From positions 62,001 through 126,000 of the forward strand of contig PUQB01000304.1 in the NCBI GenBank assembly GCA_003024785.1: 64,000 nucleotides of DNA, in the 5' to 3' direction. Under the pieces are notes generated by a model, which did not search any database, was not told where the DNA came from, and saw only the letters and a program-made list of their open reading frames with translations. The translations under genes were made by a program, and so were the position numbers. The stretch comes from Selaginella tamariscina. Lineage: Eukaryota; Streptophyta; Lycopodiopsida; Selaginellales; Selaginellaceae. Shown piece by piece: positions 25,056 through 37,147 of the stretch (the first letter of the stretch is position 1; each line of letters begins with the position of its first letter).

Positions 25056-25520
25056 ATAGATATCAGTCTAGCATGGTCTTAAACAACATTACAATCTTCA
25101 TGGCATGGCTTGTGTCCTTGTTCAAACTTGCTTCAGTCAAAGTATGTGGTTTGATTGGAAAATCATACTTACAATGCTTATTAGTAATGCAACCGCCCTC
25201 ATGACATTTATGCATTTCCCTAGTAAGCATGAGATTCAACAACCTCTTGTCCTCCTCACACTCTGGTTGCAAAACATTATTGTCCGTGTCATACTCTACT
25301 AGAACATATTCATGTATCTCATTTGTCACATGCTCTAGATCATTACCATGTACACAAGAAATAATGTGTGCATGATCAAAACCCTTATTTTACACTTTGT
25401 ATCTCATGATGTAAGTGCATAATTGCTCCCAACAATTGCCTTCCCTCTTAGAAAATTCCACAAGTGATTGTGGAATACAATTGTACACTCCACAAGAGCA
25501 TCGTGTCATTTCAAGTCCCG
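25056..25520 (-). mobile_element. Helitron-like helicase N-region fragment, left arm
   Basis: On the minus strand this encodes an acidic segment (EYVLVEYDTDNNVL) followed by a Cys/His block, HKCHEGGCI...CKYDFP. That resembles the conserved region near the start of Helitron replication-helicase proteins, which carries an H-C-C-C-x-FP signature. The sequence is repeated in inverted orientation at 25705-26170. The longest clean frame is 25063-25329. No full Rep/helicase protein is present, and no Helitron ends (5'-TC, 3'-CTRR hairpin) were recognised. Confidence 0.5.
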
Positions 25521-25704
25521 CCCAATTTTCTAAAGTAGCTTCTCCATCTCCTCATACTCTATGAATCTTGTCAATGAGAACTCATCAAACATCAAAGTTA
25601 AGAAGAAGTGCCCAAGACCCCATTTTTAATCATCACAAGCAAGTTGTTAAAGTTGTTCTTGAAGTATGCTAGAGTACCTTTACATCTTAATTCATCCAAG
25701 ATGA

Positions 25705-26170
25705 ATAAAGATTTGAGATGGCATGATGCTCCTATGGAGTGTGTAATTATGCTTATGCAACTTTCTAAGAGAGTTTATTCTTCTTAGTGAAAGGCAATTG
25801 TTGGGAATGGTCATGCACTACATTGTGAGGATAAAAAGTGTAGAATAATCATGTACACATTATTTTCTGGGTACATGGTAATGATCTGAAGCATGTGATA
25901 AATGAGATACATGCATATGTTTTAGTAGAGTATGACACGGACAATCATGTTCTATAATTAGAGCGTGAGGAGGACAAGAGGCTACTGAATCTCGTGCTTA
26001 TTAAGGAAAATGCATAGATGTTGTAAGGGCGGTTGCATTGTCAATAAGCATTATAAGTATGGTTTTCTATTCAAACTGCATACTTTAATTAAAGTAAGTT
26101 CAAGTAAATGAAATCAATAAGCCACACCATGAAGATAGGAACGTTGTTCAATACCATGTTATTCAAATAA
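25705..26170 (+). mobile_element. Helitron-like helicase N-region fragment, right arm
   Basis: This is the inverted, more decayed copy of the fragment at 25056-25520. Matching blocks include ATGATGCTC, AGGCAATTGTTGGGA, GTACATGGTAATGATCT and GAGTATGACACGGACAAT. The two arms of about 460 bp flank a spacer of about 185 bp, forming a large imperfect hairpin. The coding frame is interrupted here by in-frame stops (for example after NHVL) and by small shifts. Confidence 0.5.
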
Positions 26171-27700
26171 GTAATATAAATTCTTTATTTATTATAATCT
26201 TTTGATAATATGTTGGTGGAGACAAGGAATTATTTAAATATTCCTTAAATTTGATTTAGATATTTCTATTTGTTGTACTTTTGAAATAGTGAGTCCATTT
26301 CCTTCTTTATTGTGAATTGTTCCACCACTCTTCAGGGGAACAAAATTATGTTTGACTTATCGTCTTCCTTCTTTTCATTGCATACATTTTCAAAAGTACT
26401 TAAAAGAAAATAAATGCTTGATTGCTAATTAAGACCTATTTGAAAATGATAAAATATTACCTTTGAAAAGATTAACCTTTTTAAAAAGTCCTTTTTGTTG
26501 ATTAAACTAAACATTTTAAAAACTATATTATGGCAATAGTTAACCCAATTAAGCCTTTTCTTACTATGGAATAATTAGCATGTTAATTAAATTAATTTAT
26601 TTGTTAATTTATAATATAGGATTACTATTTTCGAGATCAATTTATATGAATTTATAAATCTCAAATGTGCTCTTTCCAATAATACCAAAATCATAAAGAT
26701 GATTAAAATCATAGAAAAGAAATATTGTGTAAAAAAATTTTGGCCGTCCTTTAATGTTACTTAAATTATTTAAATAGGATTGAGGAATTAAAAAAATGTT
26801 TAATAAACAAATTATAATTTTAAAAGATTTAAATATAGACTTGTAGATTCAAACAAGTTCCATGCATTAAAACCAAAATCATTAAAATCAAATCTTGGGA
26901 CAGAGATATTATGAAAACGTTTCTCAACCATTTACCATGAAATTGTTTAAGCATGGTTGAGGAATTAAGAAATGTTTAATAAACAAATTGGACTTTTAAA
27001 AAATCTGCACCCATGGGTTTGTAAATCTAGACAAGGTCTATCCAATGACATAAATTATATTAAAAATAAAGCTTAGGATGGAGAGATATCGTAAAAAATT
27101 GTTCTCAACCAAATGTTAATTAGTCTTGCTATTGATTGAACACAAAAGCGGCCATAAACTTTAAATTGAGCAAATCCACCAGATTTGATTGAGCTACTTG
27201 CTTTGAATGCAATGTTTTTTTAAATTAAAATCCATTTTCGGAATATTTGAGTTCAAATTACAGCCAATCAAAACTGAAAAATTTGAAATAAAAGAAATTT
27301 ATGTTCAAGAAAGTCATTTGTAACCAAGTTTGAGAGCAATACCTCAAGGAAAGAAAATGTTGTTAACTGCATTCACAAGTGTAACTGCAATTAGATCTAG
27401 TAAATATTCAAGAAAATTTTAACTTCTTTTTAAGTGTTGGTATGGTTTATAATGCATTTAGGCCTATGATTTTAGGTATAAAGAGCTAAAACAAAGTGAT
27501 ATAATCATTATAAATGAATTATCTATGTTGTCTTTAATAAATTTCAATCTTCAATGGAAGCTCATTGGATGAAAAGCTTGTTGTTGCGTTTGGAGATTTG
27601 ACACAAATGTATGTTGTTTAGAGTGTTCTAGAACAATTTGTAAGATATGCCAGATAACATCAAGCACATATTGAAGGAACTATGTTATTAAATACAAATT
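26171..27700. other. AT-rich sequence, no gene recognised
   Basis: Very AT-rich, with no coding frame of substance. Two segments near 26745-26800 and 26920-27000 share a GAATTAA(G)AAATGTTTAATAAACAAATT block about 150 bp apart, each followed by sequence about a shared gloss (ATCAAATCTTGGGACAGAGATAT / AAGCTTAGGATGGAGAGATAT). They are a local, diverged duplication of about 200 bp. Nothing else is recognised. Confidence 0.4.
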
Positions 27701-27719
27701 AAATAGGCATGTTTTTGAT

Positions 27720-28335
27720 CCTAAGTATTTAGATTTTTTGAAAACCATAAGATCAAGGAGGCTCACAAAGGAGAAGATTGATTAAGTGTTAGGATGTTGT
27801 GTTGATCTAGATGTTGACTTAACTTGCTTTGACGGCACTTTACTATGTTGCAAGCTCAATGCAATTAAAGGATAAAACATGAAGATTCTTTCATCTAGAT
27901 TCAGCTCTAAAGAGTTGGTTTATGTACCTCTGCAAATTTATAGAGATGCTCCATAATCTTTTATAAAAGTTTAAGAAAAAAGCACGAGCATTTAAGAAGG
28001 TTGCCATTGGTGTGTGGGTCATGCTTATAACAAATGTAAATATTAAAAGGGTATCACAAATGGAACAACATGAAAAGTTGTTGAGATTAAGATGGATGAT
28101 AAGTAAGAGCATAAGACAATATTTTCACTACTTATGATGAGTACTACTTTCTTATGGATCTTGCATATGATATTATTGTGTATAAGTCTCAAGGTGCCAC
28201 TATTATTGGGCAATTAGTAATAAATATTGATAATGCTTTTAATATATGTAATACAACATGCAAATTTAACTTGAAGATATTAAAATATTTAACAGCAATA
28301 GTTTTTTATAAATTAAAATGTTTGAATAGATTTTG
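27720..28335 (+). pseudogene. PIF1/Helitron-type helicase C-terminal fragment, broken
   Basis: The plus strand shows remains of the C-terminal half of a PIF1-family helicase, in different frames. There is a VWVMLITNVNI block (family GxxVMLxxNxD), then VNGTTGKVVEI-like sequence, then LAYDIIVYKSQGATI at 28154-28200, matching the conserved A-x-T-x-H-K-S-Q-G-x-T motif. In the last motif the usual His is Tyr. Frames change at least twice between about 27900 and 28150. Together with the Helitron-like N-region fragments upstream it may be the tail of the same old element, though a decayed host PIF1 copy is possible. Confidence 0.5.
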
Positions 28336-29639
28336 AGTTTAACAAGTATTATATGTTATGTATATGATTTTTATTTGTTTGATAAAAGTTGAATTTAATA
28401 TATATATATATATATTAATTATATATATATATATATATATATTACAATGGATATGGTGTTTTGGTAAAACATGTTTTATTTGTTTGAATTAGTTAAATAG
28501 TGTGTGCAATGCTATTCATGACATAAAGTTTAGCACATGCCTATCAGTCTTAGTGTGACTTGTTGTGTCACTAGAGAATGTGTTGACATGTTTTTGTAAA
28601 TGTTCACTAATATGTTTGAGAAACATGTTTTGCCCATTTTGTCAAATTTTTTTCCCAAATTAAAATAAAAAATCTTATATGTTTCCACATTCTTAAAAAA
28701 CTTTATACAAAATTTTAAGGCAGATAAATTAATTAAATTGTAAGAGCTTAGATTGAAATTATTTTTAAAATTTATTAAACATAAGTGTACAAGTGATGCT
28801 GTAAATATTATTCAAGAGATTTATAAGGAACAACAAAACAGGTGTAATGATATTTTGTTAAATTGGGTGAAAGAAGGATTCACATTTGCATAAAAGTACC
28901 TCTTGAAATGAAAGTATGGACTTTAGAAATATGCAAAGAAAACAATGGTACGTTAAAACTAATGAAAACTTAGTTAATTGATGTTTTAAAAGAGGCATTA
29001 AACATGAGGAGTTTGTATAGTTTCTATTATATTTTTATTTCATCTTATTTAGTTTAATTTTAAATATGTAATTTAAATATTTTAAAATCTCAACATTTTA
29101 ATACTTAAATATGTTAAAATAATTTAAATATTATCAAATAATGCACCTGTGAGATTTTGAGAACACACTTTGCACCAAGAAATATCAACATGATTATTTC
29201 ATGTTCAAGATGTAGAACAATGACATTATAATATTCATCACTCTTTTGTTCTTGATTACATCCAAATGTTTAGTTTTAAAATTGATTTCTAATTAATTTA
29301 ACACTACTCTGTTGTTCTTATCATGGTTTGTATTTTAAATTACATCCCCAATGTTTTTTTTTTAAAATTATTTTTTGAATAATTCTTGAAAAATAGGCTC
29401 ATAGTTCTGATGTAATTGACTAGAACGTACATTTTATGTGTATATTATATGTGAATATTATAACTATCTTATTTTGGACAGAATAATACTGCATATAATA
29501 TATAATGTTGATATGCACTTGATATGAAATGAAATAAAATTGAGTATAATTTTCCTGACATTATAATCCTTAGTTTATCTAACTAAAAACAATTGCATTA
29601 AACATAACTACATACGTACAATATATAATAATTGAGTTA
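28336..29639. other. AT-rich spacer with AT microsatellite
   Basis: No gene is recognised. A long (AT)n tract lies at about 28398-28442, broken by TATTAATT. The remainder is AT-rich and ends just downstream of the MAEA-type gene, so 29550-29640 should include its 3' UTR. Confidence 0.4.
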
Positions 29640-31752
29640 TTAAGAAACAAACGCTCTAACGGCGAAAGCGAAGGGGAATATCTCCCCCGTTCTGGGCAAG
29701 TAACTTTCTCCTCATTCTTTTCAGCCATATCACGTAAAGCCTGCACACAAATTTAGAATGAACAACCTATGTGTCGTATCTATAATGTGCGTGTGTGCGT
29801 GTGTGTGTGTGTGTGTGTCTCTCTCTATATATATATGAAATATAATATAAATACTCTGTGTGAAGGATTTCTGTAAGTTCAGCCAGTATATATATTTTAG
29901 TTAAGAACAAATCAAAATCACATATCACACACACACGCCCACAGACGTGCAATCGATATTCATTTTTTGATATCAATATGTTCTCGTGGTATATATACAT
30001 ATAAACCATGAATTCATGCTAAACGGTTGCTCAACTTAACCGCATTCAGAAACTGATGCTTCATAAGAATATCCCATCAGCAACTTGTATCATCATTGCA
30101 ACTCTACCTTGTGTGTGTGCGTGAGTGCGTGTGTATGTGCGCATGTATGCATAATATAAACACGAGTGACGTATTCCACTTATCATGACGTAAGTACACA
30201 AAGCAACATTTGGTATATAGCTCAGTTTATCTAGGTAATGGATATAACAAATTAAGCATAAATATATGTACTTTGAAATTGTACGTACCTTATAACTGTA
30301 GACATATCCGTTTGGAAGAACAAGTGGGGGATTATGTTCATCCATGAATTCCTTCGTAATGTAACACACGAGCTTTGAACGCGTGTGTTTTGTAAATGGC
30401 AGTGGATCAGCCAGCTTCCTTATTATGTCCACTGACAAAGGATCCTCTTTTCTACACCCTTCTTCGTAACACGACCTGAATATACACAAAGTTAACACAC
30501 ACACACAGAGAGGATCTTTCTTTTTACACACACACACTTACGGAGTCTTTAGAGCTGAAAGACCAGCCTGAAAGTGAATGTGAAGCAGCGATTGCAATGA
30601 CATTCCATGCATCTTTAAAAACTCCTCCTTAAACATCTCTATTAGCTTTTCCCATTGGCTTTCATCAAGCAAAGCCTGTGAATATTATATTATTTCAAAA
30701 AATTATCTTAATCTATTATGATTTTTTATATTACACACACATATATATTGTATATATTATGATTTTGTTTGTAGTTACCTTATAAAAAGGGCATTGACTT
30801 GTTCGACTAAACACGATAGCACTCACGGCATTTTGGAAATCGACCATATTCTTCGGTGTTGCAAACGGAGATAAGAATTTGCGAGCGTACTTTAGTGCAT
30901 CCAACGGCTTAGGCGCTCTAACCAGCTCTACTAACTCTTGTACTCTGAGCTTGAACTCAAATGTGCACTGAAAGAACACAAAAAGATATCGGTACACACA
31001 TCCTTTGCACATTCATGTATACGTGTATGTGTGTGTGGTTGTTTACCTCGGCCTTTTTTAGTCTTCCCTTGTTGTCTGAACACCAAGAAAGGGCTTTAGT
31101 GCAACTTCTGTTTCGTAAGTCATCGATGACTTTCTGTGCTTCCTTGAAAAGGCTGACATCTGCAAGATCCTGAAACTGAATTTAAATCACTTGCAAAAAT
31201 ACGTTTATAAATATCAAATATACACAAAAAACGAAATATCAAACACATACACATTCAAGTGTGTACGTTTAACTTTTCATACATTATGTACACGCAACGT
31301 TTCTTACTGAGAAAAGCCATGTCTCCAGACACACGCACACACACACAGTAAAAACCTGTATTGACGAGGATTCGATGAGTTTAGTGGCAGTGTCAAGATA
31401 AGAAGAGCGTAACAAGTAGTCGGCAATAAGCCTGTCAAGCTTCTTCTTCCTCCATTCTCCGTTGTTCTCTTTGCAGTTATTCAGGTAATCCAACCTAGCT
31501 CGTGAATTTTTCAACTGGTGTTCTTCGTCTTCATACATTTGGCTCAACTACAAAATAAACAAATCGCTGCTTACTGTATATGTTTACGCCCATAAGATAT
31601 GCATGTGCATTGCGTGCAAATGACACATTCTAAGAGGATTTGATCTACGTGCACGAATCAACATGGTAAATCCGTGTATGTCTGTGTGTTTATGAGCGTA
31701 AAGCACAAAACTATAAAAGAACCAAAATGTTTATACCCAAGTATACATTATG

Positions 31753-31788
<36 letters not shown>

Positions 31789-32221
31789 GACACAATGTCG
31801 TACCTTTCTTTTGAGACCTGTTAGGCGATTAAGGCACGAATTCAGATGTTGAACCGTTTCGTCTCGGGAAATCTCTTTCTTCACGACATCCGAAACAGAC
31901 TTCGTAACCGCAGTCATCTCCTTCTCAACAGCTCTGCTATTTACACGAATGGATTTCTTTAGAACCTATGTTGAACTTGTTAGAAAAAAAAAGCACAATA
32001 TTTAACCATTTGTAGATAAATTCCCTTAATTCATGCTAAAACAACGTTCTTTATACACATACCTCGTAAGGCACCTTGATAAGCTGATGTTCAGGCTCGA
32101 GAAACCGCGACACAGTCCGTGATTGTTGACCCGGTTCTCGAACAACTTCTTCAGCTGCTTTTACCCAATGTTCGATTGCTAATAGTGCTGCCTCTGCGTG
32201 TTCTTCTTCATCGATCTCCAT
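29640..32221 (-). CDS. MAEA: GID/CTLH E3 ubiquitin ligase subunit, MAEA (Gid9) type
   Basis: This encodes the MAEA/Gid9 RING-like subunit of the multi-subunit GID/CTLH ubiquitin ligase. Eight exons on the minus strand: 32063-32221, 31804-31965, 31356-31547, 31047-31169, 30779-30967, 30542-30675, 30289-30475 and 29640-29740, all with GT-AG junctions in phase. Total length is about 415 residues, as in other plants. An acidic N-terminus (MEIDEEEHAEAA) and a coiled-coil region with EHQLIKVPYE come first. LisH (LDRLIADYLLRSSYLD), CTLH and CRA regions follow. The degenerate RING has LVCYITKEFMDEHNPP and LPNGYVY. In the last exon the conserved CPRTG motif needs one extra A near 29689-29694; as written, the frame slips and the end is abnormal. 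The start is the ATG at 32221, in a divergent promoter shared with TRM7. Confidence 0.93.
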
Positions 32222-32744
32222 CCTTTCCAGTTCCTATCAAATTCACATCAAATACACGAACCGCAATAGAAAACACTATGCCGCATGAATCGCAACAAGA
32301 TTCATGTACAAAAATACGATTTTTGACGAAAACAAGGGAAATTTTGGTACAAATTGAGAAAATCGCATCGAAAGAACAGAGGTTCGCTATATGCCGAAGA
32401 AAGGAAAATGCACGAAATACACATACCTCGTAAGAGAAGAATAAGCGCATACGCCCCAAACTTTTTTTTTTCTTTGCAGAGTACTATATATACCTATGCC
32501 GGATTCATCCGACGGTTCCCAACAAGCCTAAATAGGCCGTCAGATGATAACTAATCGGACTTCTCTGGAACAGCCACGCGTTACACTCTTTACCGTAGAT
32601 AACCCTAAACCTGACGGTTCCCTAAAATATGCCGTCAGATGATAACTAATCGGACTGCGCTGGAACAGCCACGCGTGAGAATCTTTACCGTAGATAAACC
32701 TAAACCTCGGCGGCTATGGAGGTTTGCCCTAATCGGTCCCAGTT
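32222..32744. promoter_or_regulatory. Bidirectional promoter with tandem 102-bp duplication
   Basis: The 523-bp interval between the divergent start codons of the MAEA-type gene and TRM7. Two tandem copies lie at 32511-32612 and 32613-about 32707. Each begins GACGGTTCCC, carries CCGTCAGATGATAACTAATC and GGAACAGCCACGCGT, and ends TTTACCGTAGATAA followed by CCTAAACC. The first copy ends in a telobox-like AACCCTAAACC. A TATA-like ACTATATATACC lies near 32483-32494 and is readable on both strands. Teloboxes are common in promoters of plant translation and tRNA-related genes. That they act here is inference. Confidence 0.65.
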
Positions 32745-33823
32745 ATGGGGAAGTCTTCCAAAGATAAGCGGGTAAGCAACCCTCGCATATACACAAAATC
32801 TGTGTGTAATCTCTAGTCACGTTTTGCAGGATATATACTATAGAAAAGCAAAAGAAGAAGGATGGAGAGCTCGTAGCGCATTCAAACTGCTTCAGATAGA
32901 TGAAGAGTTTAACATTCTTCAAGGTGGGTTTTCAATTAATCGATTGATTAACTAAAATCTTAATTATTATGATAATGTAGGTGTGAAGCGGGTTGTAGAT
33001 CTGTGTGCAGCACCCGGTAGCTGGAGCCAGGTATGTATTATATGCACACACACACACATACTAGTGCTTTATCATACTCTTTTATATGTAATAATTCTAT
33101 TCTGAATTTCGATTGTTTTTGGTTAGCATTTCAGGTTCTAAGCAGGCAGCTATACGTTCCTTTTAAGCAGTCCGAAAAGAGGTACTAAAAATGATATGCA
33201 TAAATATATGTATATATGTGTGAGTTATGATTTAATTGTCTTTTACAGGAATGAAGATGATGTACCGCTTATTGTAGCGATTGATTTGCAACCTATGGCT
33301 CCTATTGACGGGGTTATACAAATTCAAGGAGATATTACAAGTGCCCGAACTGCAGAGCTAGTGAGTAAACACACACACACATTTATTTACATCCTGTATA
33401 TATGTTAACTTTTTTCTTAATTATAGGTAATTCAGCATTTCCGTGGATGTAAAGCGGATTTGGTTGTCTGTGATGGAGCACCAGATGGTACTCTCTCTAG
33501 GAGCGATGAGTTGTTATAAAATCACCTGATTTTCCATTTTCTAGTGACGGGACTACATGATATGGATGAATTTGTACAGTCACAGCTTATATTAGCGGTG
33601 AGATGTCAGTAGTTAGTCAAGATATATCGTAACTATAATGACCCGATTAATTAATAAATGGTGTAATTGCAGGCACTCACTATTGTAACACATGTCCTTC
33701 GACCAGGAGCCAAATTTGTGGCAAAGATCTTTCGTGGAAAGGATATAAGCCTTCTGTATGCACAGGTGTACATATAAATGCTATATACATATGTGTGTGT
33801 CTGTGGTATATATGTGTAGTGTA

Positions 33824-33889
<66 letters not shown>

Positions 33890-34676
33890 ATGTAAACATA
33901 AAGATATAATGTACTAAAGTTTTGCTTTTGTATTTTTCTTCAGCTAAAAATGTTCTTTAAAACAGTCACCTGTACAAAACCAAAAAGCAGCCGTAATTCT
34001 AGCATTGGTAAGTTCACACACACACACACACACACACATTCCAATGTGTTACTAGTTTTGAATTTTATTTTCTAGAGGCTTTTGTAGTTTGTGAAGACTA
34101 CCAACCTCCGGAAGCATTTGAGCCGAAGAACTTATACGATATTCTGGAGCGTGCAAGCGGTGCATATCCTGAACTAGGTATCGAATACGCTGTGTGTGTG
34201 TGTAGAGAGATGTACTATTATAAAAGAGCACGTGATGAGAATATGGATTCCCTTCATGATTTTACATGATGATCAATCCATTTTGATGCTGATATACATA
34301 CACATGTGTGTGCGTTCTCTCTCTCGTGTGCGTGCGAGTTAAAAAAGTACGTGATGAGCCTATGGATTCCCCTTCATGATTTTACATGATGATCATCCAT
34401 TTTCTGATACTTAAAAGTCCCAAGCGATGGTATATACACACACACACACACACACCATTAATAAAGTATGTGTGTACAGATTGTTGTAGCGCTTGGTTGG
34501 AAGGGCCGAACAGGATAATGGTGCCGTTTTTGGCATGTGGAGACCTTAATGGGTATGATGCAGATCAATCTTACCCTTTACCAAGCGACGATTACCAAAG
34601 CTTGGCACCTGTGCAGCCTCCTATTGCACCTGCTTACAAGACTGCCTTGGCTTTAGAAAAGAACCAGTTGATTTAA
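32745..34676 (+). CDS. TRM7: tRNA 2'-O-ribose methyltransferase (TRM7/FTSJ1 type)
   Basis: An RrmJ/FtsJ-family SAM-dependent enzyme. The TRM7/FTSJ1 group 2'-O-methylates the tRNA anticodon loop (positions 32 and 34) with partner WD-repeat or Armadillo proteins. Eleven exons: 32745-32771, 32830-32923, 32981-33030, 33135-33181, 33249-33360, 33427-33487, 33545-33597, 33673-33765, 33944-34007, 34076-34177 and 34480-34676. They sum to exactly 900 nt (299 residues), with all junctions GT-AG and in phase. Visible motifs are [20 protein letters not shown] at the start, SAM motif [14 protein letters not shown], the catalytic Asp in LVVCDGAPD, the Lys in FVAKIF, and the Glu in FVVCEDY. The C-terminal tail is specific to the eukaryotic TRM7 group. 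No frame damage is seen. Introns carry CA/TG tracts close to many donors. Confidence 0.93.
34199..34460 (+). repeat. Duplicated segment within TRM7 intron 10
   Basis: Two copies of a roughly 63-bp segment (34219-34281 and 34340-34402) share CGTGATGAG, TATGGATTCCC, TTCATGATTTTACATGATGA and CCATTTT blocks. They are separated by TG and CT tracts. The duplication lengthens intron 10, which at 302 bp is the longest in the gene. The (CA)n tract near 34436-34453 lies shortly before the acceptor. Confidence 0.6.
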
Positions 34677-35015
34677 CTGTTTAATCTTTCTATATATATA
34701 ACATGTTTTGCATCATGTGTGTGTGTAGTATTTTGGAGAATATACTTGGTATATTTGTTTAATTATACGGTTTGGATAATTATACGGTTCAGAGGACGTA
34801 TTTCTCTCGTTAATAAATTTTATATAGAATCGACTTCAAAATGTGTTAAGAAAAATTAATTTAGAGCAAATTCATTATCTTAATTTTTGTTTAAATGTGA
34901 AATAAAGAAATAAAAAGTTAACTGGGGTTAGTTGAGGCATTCAATGTGCACCGTCTAGCTATATACAAATATCCTATTTGTGTGTTTAGTTGAATTAGGG
35001 TTCTTGGGATCGATC

Positions 35016-36036
35016 ATGAAGGTGAGCGTCGTCTCTCGGAGCGGCCGCGACATTGTTAAAGGCGGCATTGAGCTCTCTCATCAGGTTTAAATTCGTCCAT
35101 AATAACACATACATTGTATGTATGCTTCTTAATCAGGTTTAGATTCATCAATTACACACATATATTATGGTACTGATTTCACTAGTACAAGATTTGTTCG
35201 CATTTTAGTTTTTATTTCATATGTTTAATTAAAATAATTGCATGTATACCTTTAGACAAACACACGCATATATACACGTACGTATTCACACATGCACAGT
35301 GTATACAGCTGTATACATATATAAAGCTTCTTTTACATATTTTATCGAACACGCACACACACACACTGTGTATGTATGCATACCACGGTTTATGTTTAGG
35401 GAAGATAGTTGCGTGCATATGCGAATTTCGGTATTCCTTATTTACATACATATACGTACACACACACACACACATATACATGCAGGCCTATATGAACCTT
35501 CTTTATACATATATACACACAATTTACCCTTGTGAATTTGTACGCGCGCGCGCGCGCACACAGGATCCCTACACACATGAAGGGATAGACGTATGCTTTT
35601 ATAACAAAGAGTGCTAATCTGACCGAGTATCAAATACATATACACGTACATCAACACGGTTTTGGTGTGTGTGTGTGTATAGCATTTTGGCTGATTTTAT
35701 ATATACTCACATTATACACATAAACATGATATTCATTTTGCTTTCAGGCTACCGTGAATGATCTTAAGCAGGCAATCTTCAAGCGTGGTATGTATCCTTC
35801 TTTTGTTAATTACATTTTAGGTTATTTATCTATTATATCGAAGGATTATTATGTATATCTATACTAACTTTTACACACACACACACACACACAAACACAA
35901 CACAAACACAAACACACACACACACCACACACACACACACACACAAACACAAACACAAACACAAACACACACACAGTAACGCAAACGCACAGAGGCAGAC
36001 TTGAATACTAGATTACTAGATGTATGCTGTGTGTAT

Positions 36037-36087
<51 letters not shown>

Positions 36088-37112
36088 GTATGTGTAAAAT
36101 AGTAGCACGGATATATATATATATATATATATGGGAATTATGTATATGTTTTTGCAGTTCCCAAGTACTACACGTCCAGGCAACGCCTCACACTACCACT
36201 GAATACCGGGCAAACACGCCCGACGGTGCTCGAAAACGGGAAGACACTAAGCGACTATATTGAAACAACATCAGACTCGGTTACGGTTGTCTTTAAGGAC
36301 CTTGGACCCCAAGTTTCATATCGGACTCTTTCTTCTTCGAGTACCTCGGTCCTCTGATTATCTATCCGATATTTTACTTCGTCCCGGATGTCTACACGTT
36401 CTTCGGACTCCCACATCGGACAGTCACTCATCCCGTGCAGGTAAACTGTATGTGCATGTCTGTGTGTGTGTGTGAGAGAGAGAGAGATGTATGTATGGTT
36501 CATACATGTTTTTGTATAGAGAAGGCCTAAAATTAAACTTACCTTGATACATAAACTTGTCAATGAACGTGTTTACTGCAGAAATACGCACTATGGTATT
36601 GGACACTGCACTACTCGAAGAGGATCCTGGAGACATTCTTCGTGCACAGGTTCAGCCACGCCACGTCACCGTTGTCCCACGTGTACCGGAACTGCGCATA
36701 TTATTGGCTTTTCGGTGCATTCATCGCGTATTTCGTCAATCACCCGTATTACGTACCCGTGTCCGAGAAGCAAATGCACTTTGGATTTGCGTTTGGACTC
36801 CTTTGCCAACTTTGCAACTATTACACCCACGTCATTCTCAGGTATTACGCACACGGACACGCACGCACATCAAACTATGTAAATTCTGTTTTGTATACCA
36901 AGCATTATATACGAATCTAGATTGACATGTATAGATGTGCATACATATCAGATACCTACAAATGGACATGCATATTGGTATACGTTTGTAGGAGAGGGAG
37001 AGCACCTCTGTCCTCTACATTATGAACGGACTTAAGAAGTTTTGAACTCTGTTTTTTTTCTATATTATAGAATACACATAGATATGAATCTCTATCTCTA
37101 CTTACTACATAC

Positions 37113-37147
<35 letters not shown>

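Noticed and set aside
32119-32554. Open frames across the MAEA first exon and shared promoter
   Set aside because: They are antisense or promoter shadows. The minus-strand exon 32063-32221 matches a known family.
35212-35657. Open frames on both strands rich in His/Thr/Tyr/Cys/Val
   Set aside because: They translate CA/TG and TATA microsatellites within ECR intron 1. The same applies to frames at 33651-33899, 44196-45228 and 30731-31012 edges.
36158-36440. Programmed frameshift or RNA editing in ECR
   Set aside because: The slip is a plain T-run difference, similar slips occur in unrelated genes nearby, and neither mechanism is known for this nuclear gene. Consensus error is simpler.
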